DNA of 64,000 nucleotides from Deltaproteobacteria bacterium (GCA_029547805.1 JAKPOP010000014.1:62001-126000), one strand, 5' to 3'; shown: positions 35,024 to 44,339, counted from the first letter of the stretch. Notes: generated by a model not told the origin, from the sequence alone. A program made the numbers and translations.

Positions 35024-35729
35024 CAAACAACTCGGTGATTCGGGAGTCACCGTTTCCTACGGAGGCGGTTTGCCGGGCGGCAACTTCGCGAAGGCCTATC
35101 TCCACGTGGTGGACACGGGGGCGAACTTCGTCTTCCACTTCAACCCCGAGACCATCTCCGTGGAGAAGACCACGGTCTTCCAGGAGCACCCGACCCAGGG
35201 GGCCGACTCCGGAGAGAAGGAGTGGACCCACGGGACCAGCCGGAGCCTCCAGATCAGCGAACTCTACTTCGACACGTATGAGAGCAAGGAGAACGTCCGG
35301 ACCGTCTACATCGACGCCCTGGAGGCCCTGGCCCACTTCGACCCGGACCTCCACCGACCCCCGCGGCTGCTGTTCATGTGGGGGTCCTTCATGGCCGAGA
35401 ACGACGACTACAACTCGTGCCAGTGGTACCTCCAGAAGGTGAAGGTCTCCTACGTGATGTTCCTCTCCGACGGGACGCCTGTCCGGGCCAAGGTCTCCAT
35501 CGACCTCGTGGAGGCCACCACGATCGACCGGCAGATGCAGAAGGACCCCCAGTCCCCGGACCACGCCAAGGTCCACCTGGTGCGCCGCGGCGACACCCTC
35601 CAGAGCATTGCCTGGCGGGAATACGACGACCCCTCGGAGTGGAAGCGCATCGCCGAGGCCAATGGCATCGACGACCCGATGAACCTGGAACCGGGCACCC
35701 GACTGCTGGTGCCCCCGATCCTGAAGTGA
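35016..35729 (+). CDS. LysM-containing tube/hub adaptor (Pvc7/gp53-like)
   Basis: The 237-residue protein has a beta-rich N-terminal domain of the CIS tube-initiator type (FVFHFNPETISVEKTTVFQE, WTHGTSRSLQISELYFDTYE, VSIDLVEATTIDRQMQK) and a C-terminal LysM domain (about 186-236: HLVRRGDTLQSIAWREYDDP, LEPGTRLLVPP). In PVC and Afp particles this protein joins the tube to the spike hub. It starts 8 bp inside the preceding gene and is followed 10 bp later by the hub gene, so translation is coupled. Confidence 0.92.
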   Translation: MPSKQLGDSGVTVSYGGGLPGGNFAKAYLHVVDTGANFVFHFNPETISVEKTTVFQEHPTQGADSGEKEWTHGTSRSLQISELYFDTYESKENVRTVYIDALEALAHFDPDLHRPPRLLFMWGSFMAENDDYNSCQWYLQKVKVSYVMFLSDGTPVRAKVSIDLVEATTIDRQMQKDPQSPDHAKVHLVRRGDTLQSIAWREYDDPSEWKRIAEANGIDDPMNLEPGTRLLVPPILK

Positions 35730-35739
35730 GGACCGAGCC

Positions 35740-36906
35740 ATGGCTGCGTCGGAAACCCAGGTCCGCTCCTGCATCGTGAAGATCGACGGCAAGACCCAGG
35801 TCGAGGGGACCTCGGGCGGGGGGTCCTCGCCGACCTTTGCCGCCCGTCTGGAGTCGGTCCAGGTGGACAAGCGCCTCGACGCCCCGGACATGTTCCTCCT
35901 CGACCTGGACCTCCGCCAGGATGCCCAGTTGCTGCTCGTGGACGACCTCAAGGAGGGCAAGACCATCGAGATCCTGCTGGGCCCCGTCGGTGCCGAAAAG
36001 CAGGTCTTCAAGGGGGAGATCGACTACATCGAGCCCCACTATCGACACGAGGGGACCTCGACACTGCTCCTGGGGGGCTACGACCCCTCCCACCGCCTCA
36101 CCCGGGGGACCTCCTCGAAGACCTGGGGAGACGGGGTCCAGCAGCAGGACCTGCTGCCCACCGCGGTCCGGGACGTGATCAACAACGCCCAGGAGGTCCA
36201 GGGCACCCGGGACGGGTTGAGCGCCCGGAAGGTGGACGTTCCCCGGGCCCGGACGGCCTACATCCCCCAGTTCAACGTGTCGGACTGGCACTTCATCCGC
36301 TGGCTGGGCCAGGACGTGGACCGGGTGGTCGATGCCGACGCCGCTGCGGACCCCAAGCAACTCTCCTTCGCCCCGCCCGACGTGAACCGGGAGCCCCGCC
36401 GGGTGCTGGTCCGAGAGGCCCCCCGTGGGGAGAAGGAGCGCCTGATCAAGGAGGCTCGGTTCCAGTTGAACACGGTGCGCCAGGTCAGTCGCGTCGAGGT
36501 CCGAGGATGGGACCCGAAGCACAAGAAGGCCATCGTGGGAACCGCCACCGACGCCGCCTGGCGCCTGCCCGGGAAGCCCGGCTGGGAGGCCACCGGCGAG
36601 GCGCTCTACGGCAAGGGTTCCGCGGGAAAGGTGCTGACGATCACCGACCGCCCCGTGGACAGCCAGGAGGAGGCCGAGGCCATCGCGAAGGCCGTCTTCA
36701 CCCAGCTCTCGCTGGACTACCTGACCGCCGAGATCGACTACGAAGGGGACCCGGAGGTCACGGCCGGGGACATCGTGGAGGTTCGGGGGTTCGGCAAGCG
36801 CTTCGATGGGCGCTACCTGGTTGCGGGATGCACCCAGGAGATGGTGCCCAGGACCATCGGCTACGTGACCCACCTGCGACTGGCCCGGAACACCGTGGCG
36901 GAGTAG
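35740..36906 (+). CDS. gp27/phage late control D-like hub protein (Pvc8-type N part)
   Basis: The 388-residue protein has the two-barrel hub fold of the phage late control D family: VQVDKRLDAPDMFLLDLDLR (about 41-60), GKTIEILLGPVGAEKQVFKG, LLLGGYDPSHRLTRGT, FNVSDWHFIRWLGQDVDRVV and the end GDIVEVRGFGKRFDGRYLV. It would form the trimeric hub that carries the spike. It stops at the end of the hub fold; no gp5-like OB or beta-helix spike follows. It is the last CIS gene here: 13 bp later a thioredoxin-like gene ends on the opposite strand. Confidence 0.92.
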   Translation: MAASETQVRSCIVKIDGKTQVEGTSGGGSSPTFAARLESVQVDKRLDAPDMFLLDLDLRQDAQLLLVDDLKEGKTIEILLGPVGAEKQVFKGEIDYIEPHYRHEGTSTLLLGGYDPSHRLTRGTSSKTWGDGVQQQDLLPTAVRDVINNAQEVQGTRDGLSARKVDVPRARTAYIPQFNVSDWHFIRWLGQDVDRVVDADAAADPKQLSFAPPDVNREPRRVLVREAPRGEKERLIKEARFQLNTVRQVSRVEVRGWDPKHKKAIVGTATDAAWRLPGKPGWEATGEALYGKGSAGKVLTITDRPVDSQEEAEAIAKAVFTQLSLDYLTAEIDYEGDPEVTAGDIVEVRGFGKRFDGRYLVAGCTQEMVPRTIGYVTHLRLARNTVAE

Positions 36907-36919
36907 CCCCGGCGACCGG

Positions 36920-37642
36920 TCAGAAACCGAACGAGGACCGGGCCCGATCCAATTCGGCCGGAGTGATGCTGCCCACCCGCAGGCAGCGCATCCGACCCTT
37001 GGGGTCCAGCAGCACCTGGACCGGCAACGTGGGCGGATTCTGAACGCCGAGGGCCGCGTAGAAGGGGCCCCGAACCGACTCCTCCTTCACCCAGAGGACC
37101 TCGCCGGCGAGATTGCGGCCGTCCTCGCTCTCCAGGTACTTTCGCAACTGGCGCTCATCGTCGTCCAGCGAGAGGAAGAGGACGCGCAGGGATCCGCCCT
37201 CGGCCCGGACTCGTCGGACGAAGGCGTCGATCTCGGGCATCTCGGCCTTGCAGGGCTTGCACCAGGCCGCCCAGAGGTTCACCCAGGTCCAGTCCTTTCC
37301 CGGAGTGCCGGGGCCCTTCCGGACCCGATCCCCCGGAGGCAGATCCAGGACCCGGGCCTCCTTCTCGGAGGGCTGCCGGTCGCACAGTGTCGCCAATTCG
37401 GGCGGTGCCCCCGGGTCCCCCGGAGCAGGTGCCGGCTCCGGTCCGGGACGGGCCTCGGGCCGGGGTCCGGCGTCCCCCCCCTGCCCCTCGGGGCCCGAGG
37501 CGAGGATCCGCTGAGGCACCGCCACCGGCGCCTGGGACCGGCCCCCCTCCTCGGCGACAAACCACGGCCGCAGGGAGGGCCAGAGGATGATGGCCACCAC
37601 CCCCAGGGTCGCCCCGAACAACAGGTAGCCGAAGAACCTCAC
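36920..37642 (-). CDS. TlpA-like membrane-anchored thioredoxin-fold protein
   Basis: The 240-residue protein has an N-terminal membrane helix (FFGYLLFGATLGVVAIILW), a Pro/Gly/Glu linker of about 60 residues, and a thioredoxin domain with active site WAAWCKPCKAEMPEIDAFV (Cys about 128 and 131) and the cis-Pro region NPPTLPVQVLLDPKGRM. TlpA/ResA proteins usually reduce periplasmic disulfides. GTG 37642 is chosen because GGAGGAGGT lies 6 bp before it; the in-frame ATG 37666 lies upstream of that site. It is the third gene of a disulfide-themed operon and converges with the injection-system hub gene. Confidence 0.9.
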   Translation of the reverse strand: MRFFGYLLFGATLGVVAIILWPSLRPWFVAEEGGRSQAPVAVPQRILASGPEGQGGDAGPRPEARPGPEPAPAPGDPGAPPELATLCDRQPSEKEARVLDLPPGDRVRKGPGTPGKDWTWVNLWAAWCKPCKAEMPEIDAFVRRVRAEGGSLRVLFLSLDDDERQLRKYLESEDGRNLAGEVLWVKEESVRGPFYAALGVQNPPTLPVQVLLDPKGRMRCLRVGSITPAELDRARSSFGF

Positions 37643-37678
37643 GACCAGACCTCCTCCGGATCCCATCCCGGAAACCGG

Positions 37679-38416
37679 CTACAGGCGGCAGTCGATCCAG
37701 GAGACCACAGCGCTCCGGTTCAGGCGCTTGGCCAGCAGGGTCTCCTGGGCCCGGGTCCGTTCCGGGATCCGGCACTCCTCCACCGGGCGGGAGAGGTTCC
37801 AGTCACAGAAGGAGGCGTCCAACTGGGCATACTCCTCCCCGAGCCACAGGAGGCCGACCTTCTGTTCGAGGTCCGGGTCCTTGAACCGCTCCTGGAGGTA
37901 GAACAGCACGGAGTTGGCCCGCCGGTGGGAATAGACCCGGTTCCGCTCGGCGGTGTCGTCGGTCGAGGCTCGGGCCACCACGAAGAACCAGGAGGCCCCC
38001 CGCTGATCCGCCCACAGGCGATCCAGCAACTGCTTCGCCCCCTCGTCCAGGTCGTCCTTCTCCGGGTCGAACAGGATGATGCCTGCCCGGTGACTCAGGG
38101 GCTTGAAGAGCGTGTTGAAGTCCTGGTCGCTGATCTGGGCCACGTTGCGGAGTTCGTTGGGCTGGCAGCCCCGGCGTCCACCACCGATCAGCCCGCAGTT
38201 GGTCAGCACGCGCCGGAGGGTCTCCTTCAGTTCCGGCGTGCAGAACGGCTCCTCGGCCTTCTGGGCGATGACCGGCGCCGCCTTCTTCGTTGCCTCCAGG
38301 GATTCCCCGGTCTCCAGGCGCCGGGCCGCCGACGTGACCATCGACCGGGTCCCCGTACCCAGCGAGACCAGCAGCACCGCCACCACCACCCCATTGACCA
38401 CCCATGCGATCTTCAT
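37679..38416 (-). CDS. Membrane-anchored OmpA-like protein, Cys-rich
   Basis: The 245-residue protein starts with a signal or anchor helix (WVVNGVVVAVLLVSLG). Its C-terminal half resembles an OmpA-type domain (AGIILFDPEKDDLDEGAKQL, RASTDDTAERNRVYSHRRAN, where the NRxxSxxRAxxV pattern is the peptidoglycan-binding signature). It has at least six Cys (for example PFCTPEL, TNCGLIGGGRRGCQP, SFCDWNL, WIDCRL). It sits between the VKOR-DsbA fusion and the TlpA-like gene, so it may be a substrate or partner of that redox pair. The OmpA assignment is from motif reading only. Confidence 0.72.
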   Translation of the reverse strand: MKIAWVVNGVVVAVLLVSLGTGTRSMVTSAARRLETGESLEATKKAAPVIAQKAEEPFCTPELKETLRRVLTNCGLIGGGRRGCQPNELRNVAQISDQDFNTLFKPLSHRAGIILFDPEKDDLDEGAKQLLDRLWADQRGASWFFVVARASTDDTAERNRVYSHRRANSVLFYLQERFKDPDLEQKVGLLWLGEEYAQLDASFCDWNLSRPVEECRIPERTRAQETLLAKRLNRSAVVSWIDCRL

Positions 38417-38443
38417 GGCGTTCCTCCTCCCGGACCCGTCGGG

Positions 38444-39682
38444 TCAGCGGGTCCCTAGCAGGTGGGTCATCGCGTATTCCAGGCCCAGGTCCGTGTCCTC
38501 GTCGCAGAGCCGCTTCCCCTGGATGTAGAGCTGCGGTGTCAGCACCGGCAGGCTCTGGTCCACTGCCCAGTTCAGGGTGCTGGTCAGGGCGATGCGGGTC
38601 TCCGGGGTGTCCAGGCACCCCTTCCACTCGGGCCACCTGGCCAGCAGGGCCTCCCGGATGCGCTGGGCCGGGCGATCGGCCTTGTCGATGGGCCGGAATT
38701 CCTTCTGGTGCTGGAAGGACCACTCGAGCACCTCCCCGGCCCGATCCTTCGCGCAGATCATCGCCTGGGTCAGGAGGCAGGACCCGGGATGCATCGAGTC
38801 GGTCATCATCCAGTTGCAGTCCTTGTCCAGCGGCAACGGCGCGATCTGGATTGCCAGGCGATCGAACCAGGGGGACTCCTTGAGGCGCTGGTGGAAGGCC
38901 GCGCAGGCCGGGCACTGCGGGTCCACGACCATCACGGCCGGCACCTTGCCAGCCGGATCCCCCGAGGTCAGGGGCAACAGCACGCCCCGTTTGTCTTCGG
39001 TGGTCTTCAGGGTTCCGCACTGGGTGACGTACTTCTGGTAGTCCGGCAGCGCGGCCCGATAGACCAGGAACGGGACCCCCACCGCGAGGCCCAGTTCCGC
39101 CAGCACCACCAGGCTCCCGATCCAGGATGCCCGGACCGACGGCCTGTCCGCCTGGTCCCCGGCCGCCTTGCGATCCTTCCAGGCCGAGAGGAAGACCAGC
39201 ACGGCCCCGAGGTCCAGCAGCACCGACGAGATGTAGGTCCCGACGCAGGTCTTGCAGACCGTGTGCAACTGCCCCATCGCGATGCTGAAGAAGACCGCCG
39301 AGGAGATCAGGGCCACGCTTCCGGCGGTCATGAGCCCGACGGAAACGGCCACCTCGTGGCCCCGGCGCGTGACGAGACCCCAGAGGGCCAGGGCCAGGGC
39401 AAAGCCGAAGAGCCCCATCGCCGGCAGGGACCAGGGAATGCCTCCCCAGTAGCGGTCCCGCCAGAAGGACGAGTAGGGCGAGAAGAGGGCCGCCTTGCAC
39501 CCCGCCGCCGACTCGTCCAGCAGGCTTGACTCCTGGAGGCCCGCCAGCAGGCTGCACGACACCGGGTGCAACTGCCGGTCCAGATGGTTGGTGAAATCCA
39601 CGGTGGAACTGCCGCTGTAGAAGAGGCCCAACCCGCCTCCCAGCAGCGCCACGACCAGGAACACCGTCGTCCGAAGACTCAT
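38444..39682 (-). CDS. VKOR-DsbA fusion, disulfide-bond-forming enzyme
   Basis: The 412-residue protein joins a vitamin K epoxide reductase domain and a DsbA-like thioredoxin domain. The VKOR part has four membrane helices, a loop Cys pair (Cys43 in HPVSCSLL, Cys62 in AAGCKAAL) and the quinone-linked CKTC motif (143-146). The thioredoxin part begins near residue 240 and has CPAC (257-260) in VMVVDPQCPACAAFHQRL. Such fusions oxidise exported proteins and pass electrons to quinones, replacing DsbB plus DsbA. ATG 39682 follows GAGGAGGAG. The upstream -10 TATCCT is listed separately. Confidence 0.92.
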   Translation of the reverse strand: MSLRTTVFLVVALLGGGLGLFYSGSSTVDFTNHLDRQLHPVSCSLLAGLQESSLLDESAAGCKAALFSPYSSFWRDRYWGGIPWSLPAMGLFGFALALALWGLVTRRGHEVAVSVGLMTAGSVALISSAVFFSIAMGQLHTVCKTCVGTYISSVLLDLGAVLVFLSAWKDRKAAGDQADRPSVRASWIGSLVVLAELGLAVGVPFLVYRAALPDYQKYVTQCGTLKTTEDKRGVLLPLTSGDPAGKVPAVMVVDPQCPACAAFHQRLKESPWFDRLAIQIAPLPLDKDCNWMMTDSMHPGSCLLTQAMICAKDRAGEVLEWSFQHQKEFRPIDKADRPAQRIREALLARWPEWKGCLDTPETRIALTSTLNWAVDQSLPVLTPQLYIQGKRLCDEDTDLGLEYAMTHLLGTR

Positions 39683-39721
39683 CTCCTCCTCCTCGACCCT
39701 CCGGGGTCGACTGTCGCGCGT

Positions 39722-39749
39722 AGGATACGCCTGTCTCGGAAAAAGTCCA
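39722..39749 (-). promoter_or_regulatory. Putative promoter of the VKOR-DsbA operon
   Basis: Minus strand: TGGACT (39744-39749), 16-bp spacer, TATCCT (39722-39727), 39 bp before ATG 39682. A perfect 8-bp inverted repeat CTGGGGTC/GACCCCAG (39774-39781 with 39791-39798) lies upstream, between this and the divergent promoter at 39826, and could be an operator. Confidence 0.5.
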
Positions 39750-39825
39750 GTTTTCCTGGCGTCTTCGGTCATTCTGGGGTCGGTCACTCAGACCCCAGGG
39801 ACCGGGAATCAGAGACCCCACTGGC

Positions 39826-39854
39826 TTGATCCTCCTGGCGGGACCGGCTAGGCT
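39826..39854 (+). promoter_or_regulatory. Promoter for the small membrane protein gene
   Basis: TTGATC (39826-39831), 17-bp spacer, TAGGCT (39849-39854), 17 bp before ATG 39872. Confidence 0.65.
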
Positions 39855-39871
39855 GGCCCCCGGAGGGGCAG

Positions 39872-40120
39872 ATGGACTGGGCCACCGTCTATGGGGGCTG
39901 GATTGCCATCGACGTCCGGGCGCTGATCACGCTGGCGCTGCTGTCCGTCGGCATCGGCCTGTTGCTGGTGGGCCTGTTTCTTCGTCGAAGGCCCTGGCAC
40001 CAGTACCTTCTGACCTTCCTGTCGCTCTTCGTGCTGGTGTTCCTGATCGGCTTCGTGCTGCTGCAGACGGTCTTCTCGTTCCCGGTCGTGGTGGCCAGGG
40101 ACTTCTTCCCGCTCCGGTGA
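39872..40120 (+). CDS. Small two-helix membrane protein of unknown function
   Basis: The 82-residue protein has two clear hydrophobic segments (ALITLALLSVGIGLLLVGLF, about 17-36, and YLLTFLSLFVLVFLIGFVLL, about 45-64) joined by a short basic loop RRRPWHQ. It has its own promoter and a GGAGGGGCAG ribosome site, so it is likely real. I do not recognise the family. It converges with lnt (stop codons 13 bp apart). Confidence 0.7.
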   Translation: MDWATVYGGWIAIDVRALITLALLSVGIGLLLVGLFLRRRPWHQYLLTFLSLFVLVFLIGFVLLQTVFSFPVVVARDFFPLR

Positions 40121-40133
40121 GACCCGGGACCGG

Positions 40134-41708
40134 TCACGATGGCGGCCTCAGGCGGCGACGCCCGACGCCCCACCCGATCAACACCAGGGTCGACCATCCG
40201 CACGCCCCGGCAAACCAGGGGCCAAGACGCTGGAACAGCGTGGGTCCCAGGTCCGGGACCGGGACCTCCACGGACAGCGCGGTGGCCTCCCCGATCCCGG
40301 TCCGGACGGCCACGACCCCCGAGGCCTCCACCACCGCCGAGATGCCGGTCATCGTGTCCCGGAGCAGGGGGATCCGCTGCTCCACCGCCCGGGGAACCTG
40401 GACCATCAGGTGCTGGGCCGGCGCCCCCGAGGGGCCGAACCAGCCGTCGTTGGTCAGATTCACCAGGATCGAGGCCCCGGTGGCCCGGACCGCCTCCCGA
40501 ATGAAGGGCCCATGAATGGCCTCGTAGCAGATCGAGGGAGCCAGCCGAAAGGGTCCGACCTCGAGCGGCACGAAGGAGTCCCCCTCCTCCAGGTCCCCGA
40601 CTCCCCGGATTCGCCCCCGAATCGACGGGAAGACGTCCCGAAGCGGCATGTACTCCCCGAAGGCCAGCAGGCGCCTCTTGTCATAACGGGCCTTCTCGAC
40701 GCCGTCGGGGCCCAGCAGCACCAGGGAGTTGCGGCTCCGGGAGGCCGGACGGGTGATCGTCCCGAACAGGACCGGTCGCTGCCATCGCGCCACGGTGTCA
40801 GCGAGCACCGCGGCCCCCCGGCGGGCCTCGTCACCGAGGGTCCCCGACCGATGGCTGTCCCATTCCCAGGGCCAGGCCCCCTCGGGCCAGACCACGAGGT
40901 CGTGGGACGCGGCACCTCCCTGATCGCTGAGACGGATCAGGAGGTCCTCGATGCCTCTCCGGGTCTCGACGTCTCGACGGGTCTTCCTGCTCGGCTGAAT
41001 GTCGGGCTGCACCAGAAGGACCTTGATTCGGGGAGCCACCGCCTCCGCCTCGAGGACGTGCTCCATCCGCAGGGCCCCCAGCCCCAGCCACCCGGCGACC
41101 ACTGCGATGGCGATGCCCAGTGAGGCCACGCCTCGACGGTCCCGGGGATGGCGCAGCCACTCAACCAGTCCGGCCGCCAGCAGCACCACGACGAAGGTCG
41201 TCCCCTCGATCCCCGTCGCCTCGGCCCCCTGCATCCAGACGGGCGATTGCCAGAAGGCGTGGCCCAGGCCATAGGGAAAGAGGTGGGGCAACCAGGCGTC
41301 CACGGCGACCCATGCCAGGGGAATGGCCACCCATCGCCCGGGCCAGGGGAGGTCCGACGTCCCCCGGATCGCGAGTCCCAGCACCCCTCCGACGAGTCCC
41401 TGGGCCAGGGAAAAGGCGACCCAGACCCCGACCGCCCCGGCCAGGGGAAACCCCGCCAGTTCGATGGCGGTGGGAATGAGCCAGTGGAAGATCCCGGCAA
41501 TTGCAAGAACCTTCGCCGCCCATCCGGCCAGGAAGGCTCCTCCGAATCCCAGTTCCGGAAGCACCCACAACAAGGGCACCGGAGCCACCAGGGCCGCCCA
41601 GGACCACCCGGCATCCGGGAGGCTCAGGACCTCCAGCGCCGCGGAACATGCCACTGCCCCGGAGACCTGGAAGAAGAACCGTTTCCACCGGGGACGCGAC
41701 TCGATCAC
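40134..41708 (-). CDS. lnt: Apolipoprotein N-acyltransferase (Lnt)
   Basis: Lnt adds the third acyl chain to lipoproteins in the inner membrane. The 524-residue protein has N-terminal membrane helices and a nitrilase-type domain with the catalytic triad Glu (LVVWPEGAWPWEW), Lys (ARYDKRRLLAFGEYMPLR) and Cys (LAPSICYEAIHGPF), followed by LVNLTNDGWFGPSGAPAQHL, all as in the family. The GTG at 41708 follows CTGGAGGCCC. It is 14 bp behind the TPR gene and likely in the HIT-TPR-lnt transcript. With lgt in the same window, two of the three lipoprotein-processing enzymes are present. Confidence 0.96.
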   Translation of the reverse strand: MIESRPRWKRFFFQVSGAVACSAALEVLSLPDAGWSWAALVAPVPLLWVLPELGFGGAFLAGWAAKVLAIAGIFHWLIPTAIELAGFPLAGAVGVWVAFSLAQGLVGGVLGLAIRGTSDLPWPGRWVAIPLAWVAVDAWLPHLFPYGLGHAFWQSPVWMQGAEATGIEGTTFVVVLLAAGLVEWLRHPRDRRGVASLGIAIAVVAGWLGLGALRMEHVLEAEAVAPRIKVLLVQPDIQPSRKTRRDVETRRGIEDLLIRLSDQGGAASHDLVVWPEGAWPWEWDSHRSGTLGDEARRGAAVLADTVARWQRPVLFGTITRPASRSRNSLVLLGPDGVEKARYDKRRLLAFGEYMPLRDVFPSIRGRIRGVGDLEEGDSFVPLEVGPFRLAPSICYEAIHGPFIREAVRATGASILVNLTNDGWFGPSGAPAQHLMVQVPRAVEQRIPLLRDTMTGISAVVEASGVVAVRTGIGEATALSVEVPVPDLGPTLFQRLGPWFAGACGWSTLVLIGWGVGRRRLRPPS

Positions 41709-41722
41709 GGGCCTCCAGGTCC

Positions 41723-42475
41723 TCAGGGCTCCTCGAGTTTCTTGTAGTGGGCACAGGCCTGCCGGATCCCTCCCTGGCAGGCCTTCTGGAACGCGGCCCG
41801 GGCCTCGTCCTTGCTGCCGGTCTCCTTCAGGCAGAGGCCCAGACCCAGCCAGCCCTCTGCGTGATTGGGCCGGAGCTCCAGGTCCTTCCGGTAGAGTCCC
41901 GCCGCCTCGTCGAACTTCTGCTGCCGCCAGAGGATGTTGGCCGCCTTGAAGGCCGCCTCGCTGCTCTTCGGGTTCACCTTCAGGGCCCCCCGGTACATCT
42001 TCAGGGCCTCGTCCAACTGGTCCCGTTCCACCGCGATGCCGGCCAGGCCCAGGTACGCGGAGGCGCTCTTGGCATTGAGCGCCAGGGCCTTCCGGTAGGC
42101 CTTCTCCGAGGCATCCAGGAACCGCAACCGGAACAGCACGCTCCCGAGGCCCAGCCATGCCTCGGCGGACCTGGGGCCCAGGGCGATGGCCGCCTCGTAG
42201 GCCGCCTGGGCCTCGGGCAGGCGATTCAGCCGGTCATAGGCGTAGGCCAGGTTCAACTGGTACTTGAAGACCTTCGGCTCCAGCATCGTGGCCTTCTGGA
42301 AGCGGGCCAGGGCCTCGTTCATCAACTCGTCGCTCTCCTTCTGGCTCGCCTCCTCCCCGAGGCGCACCCCCTCCTTGTAGAACCCCTCCGACACGGAGGA
42401 CTGGGCCCGCAAGGCGCCCGGGGCGCCCAGGCTCGCGATCAGCACCGTCATGACGGCCATCCCCCAGGTCTTCAT
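41723..42475 (-). CDS. Exported TPR-repeat protein
   Basis: The 250-residue protein has a signal peptide (MAVMTVLIASLGAPGALRAQ) and five to six tetratricopeptide repeats, for example VFKYQLNLAYAYDRLNRLPE, AEAWLGLGSVLFRLRFLDAS, ASAYLGLAGIAVERDQLDEA and AEGWLGLGLCLKETGSKDEA. TPR proteins of the periplasm usually hold complexes together; the partner is unknown. It starts inside the HIT gene's stop codon (ATGA overlap at 42472-42475) with GGAGGGGGAGC upstream and is followed by lnt. Confidence 0.88.
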   Translation of the reverse strand: MKTWGMAVMTVLIASLGAPGALRAQSSVSEGFYKEGVRLGEEASQKESDELMNEALARFQKATMLEPKVFKYQLNLAYAYDRLNRLPEAQAAYEAAIALGPRSAEAWLGLGSVLFRLRFLDASEKAYRKALALNAKSASAYLGLAGIAVERDQLDEALKMYRGALKVNPKSSEAAFKAANILWRQQKFDEAAGLYRKDLELRPNHAEGWLGLGLCLKETGSKDEARAAFQKACQGGIRQACAHYKKLEEP

Positions 42476-42975
42476 GCCAGCTCCCCCTCCTCGGCAAGGC
42501 CTTCCATCAGTCGCCGACGGGTCTCCGGGAGGTCCTCGGGTACCACCCGGGCCTCTCCCAGCACCGTCAGGAAGTTGTGATCCCCCTCCCACCGCGGCAC
42601 CACGTGCAGGTGACAGTGGTCCTCGATCCCGGCCCCGGCGGCCCTTCCCAGGTTGATCCCCACGTTGAACCCGTGGGGACGCAACGATCGTTCCAGGGCC
42701 CGGAGGCATCTTCCCATCAGGCAATGGATCTCCACCCACTCGTCGGCCGTGAGGTCCGCGGGACTGGCCACGTGGCGCAGGGGAACCACCATCAGGTGCC
42801 CGGCGGTATAGGGAAACCGGTTCAGCACCGAGAAGGCCAGGGGTCCCTTCTCCAGGACTCCCGACTCGTCTCCCGGGCTCCGGGACCCCAGGTCGCAGAG
42901 AATGCAGCCTCCCTCTCCCATCCGTCCGCCTTCCCGGATCCAGCGCATCCGCCAGGGGGCAAAGAGGGTCTTCAA
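42472..42975 (-). CDS. HIT-family nucleotide hydrolase/transferase
   Basis: The 167-residue protein belongs to the histidine triad family, close to the diadenosine-polyphosphate phosphorylase-like group that begins with the conserved [10 protein letters not shown]. It has CILCD, a hydrophobic core ([20 protein letters not shown]) and the catalytic [10 protein letters not shown] triad motif (near 117-126), and [16 protein letters not shown]. Translation starts with TTG at 42975, preceded by GAGGTGG; no ATG is available before the conserved N-terminus. It overlaps the TPR gene by 4 bp. Confidence 0.93.
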   Translation of the reverse strand: MKTLFAPWRMRWIREGGRMGEGGCILCDLGSRSPGDESGVLEKGPLAFSVLNRFPYTAGHLMVVPLRHVASPADLTADEWVEIHCLMGRCLRALERSLRPHGFNVGINLGRAAGAGIEDHCHLHVVPRWEGDHNFLTVLGEARVVPEDLPETRRRLMEGLAEEGELA

Positions 42976-42984
42976 CGGACCACC

Positions 42985-44277
42985 TCAGGCAGACTCGGCC
43001 GGTTCTTCGGGTTCCACGACCTCCCGGACCTCCTTCACGTCCGAGGTCTCCATCACCGGATCGGCGTTTCGCAGCACCACGTCCTCGGTGATCGTCACCT
43101 GGCGGACCTCCGGCCGATCGGGCACCTCGAACATCACGTTGAGCATCACCCGTTCCAGGATCGAGCGAAGTCCGCGGGCACCGGTGCCCCGGCTCACGGC
43201 CTGCCGGGCCACGGCCCGCAGCGCCTCATCGGTGAACCGGAGGTCCACGTTGTCCAGGCCCAGCATCCACTGGTACTGCCGCACCAGGGAGTTCTTCGGC
43301 TCCGTCAGGATCCGGACAAGGGTCTCCTCCGACAACTCGTCGAGGGCCGCGAAGACCGCGAACCGACCCACGAACTCCGGGATCATCCCGAACCGGATCA
43401 TGTCCTCGGGCTGCAGGTCCTGGAGGATCGCCCCGACGCTCTGCTTCCCGGAGGACTTTCGTCCCTCGGAACCAAAGCCGATGCTGCCCCCCCGAACCCG
43501 GTTCTCCACGATCCGGTCCAGGCCCACGAAGGCCCCGCCACAGATGAACAGGATGTCCGTGGTGTCCACCTGGACGTATTCCTGCTGGGGGTGCTTCCGG
43601 CCGCCCTTGGGTGGAACGTTGGCGACGGTTCCCTCGAGGATCTTGAGAAGCGCCTGCTGGACACCCTCCCCCGAGACGTCTCGGGTGATGGACGGGCTGT
43701 CGGCCTTCCGGGCAATCTTGTCGATCTCGTCGACATAGATGATGCCCCGCCGGGCCGCGTCCACGTCCCAGTTGGCGTTCTGCAACAGGGCCAGCACGAT
43801 GTTCTCGACGTCCTCCCCGACGTATCCCGCCTCGGTGAGCGTGGTGGCGTCCGCAATGGCGAAGGGGACCTTCAGGATCCGGGCCAGCGTCTGGGCCAGC
43901 AGCGTCTTTCCGGACCCCGTGGGCCCCAACAGGAGGATGTTGCTCTTCTGGACCTCCACGTCGCTGGGCCGTCTTCGGGACCGGGTCTCCACGCGCTTGT
44001 AGTGGTTGTACACGGCCACTGCCAGCACCCGCTTGGCCGCCTCCTGTCCAACCACGAACTCGTCCAGCACCGAGACGATCTCCCGGGGTCTCGGCAGCGA
44101 GGAGGGCCGGATGGGCCGGGAATCCTTCTCCCTCTCCGAGGCCATGATGTCGTTGCAGAGGGACACGCACTCGTCGCAGATGAAGACGTTGGGCCCCGCG
44201 ATCAGGCGACGGGACTGGCTGCGGGGCTTGCCGCAGAAACTGCACCTCAGGTGATCCTGGTCCTTTCGTCGATCCAA
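42985..44277 (-). CDS. clpX: ClpX, ATP-dependent unfoldase of ClpXP
   Basis: ClpX unfolds tagged proteins and feeds them to ClpP. The 430-residue protein has the N-terminal zinc domain [15 protein letters not shown]...[10 protein letters not shown] (about 12-41), Walker [16 protein letters not shown], Walker [36 protein letters not shown]-like [15 protein letters not shown], the pore-flanking [10 protein letters not shown] and sensor 2 [16 protein letters not shown]. The start is TTG 44277 with AGGGAG upstream. No clpP or tig lies nearby, unlike the common tig-clpP-clpX order. It is followed 10 bp later by the HIT gene. Confidence 0.97.
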   Translation of the reverse strand: MDRRKDQDHLRCSFCGKPRSQSRRLIAGPNVFICDECVSLCNDIMASEREKDSRPIRPSSLPRPREIVSVLDEFVVGQEAAKRVLAVAVYNHYKRVETRSRRRPSDVEVQKSNILLLGPTGSGKTLLAQTLARILKVPFAIADATTLTEAGYVGEDVENIVLALLQNANWDVDAARRGIIYVDEIDKIARKADSPSITRDVSGEGVQQALLKILEGTVANVPPKGGRKHPQQEYVQVDTTDILFICGGAFVGLDRIVENRVRGGSIGFGSEGRKSSGKQSVGAILQDLQPEDMIRFGMIPEFVGRFAVFAALDELSEETLVRILTEPKNSLVRQYQWMLGLDNVDLRFTDEALRAVARQAVSRGTGARGLRSILERVMLNVMFEVPDRPEVRQVTITEDVVLRNADPVMETSDVKEVREVVEPEEPAESA

Positions 44278-44339
44278 GGGGCGCTCCCTGTCTTCGGTTC
44301 CCCCCGCCGTCGCGCATCGGCCCGGCGAGGGGCATCATT

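Noticed and set aside
33225-36011. 928-codon minus-strand frame opposite the low-complexity CIS gene
   Set aside because: It continues antisense into the clearly real LysM and hub genes and has no recognisable domain or ribosome site; the plus frame has the conserved ends and couples to its neighbours.
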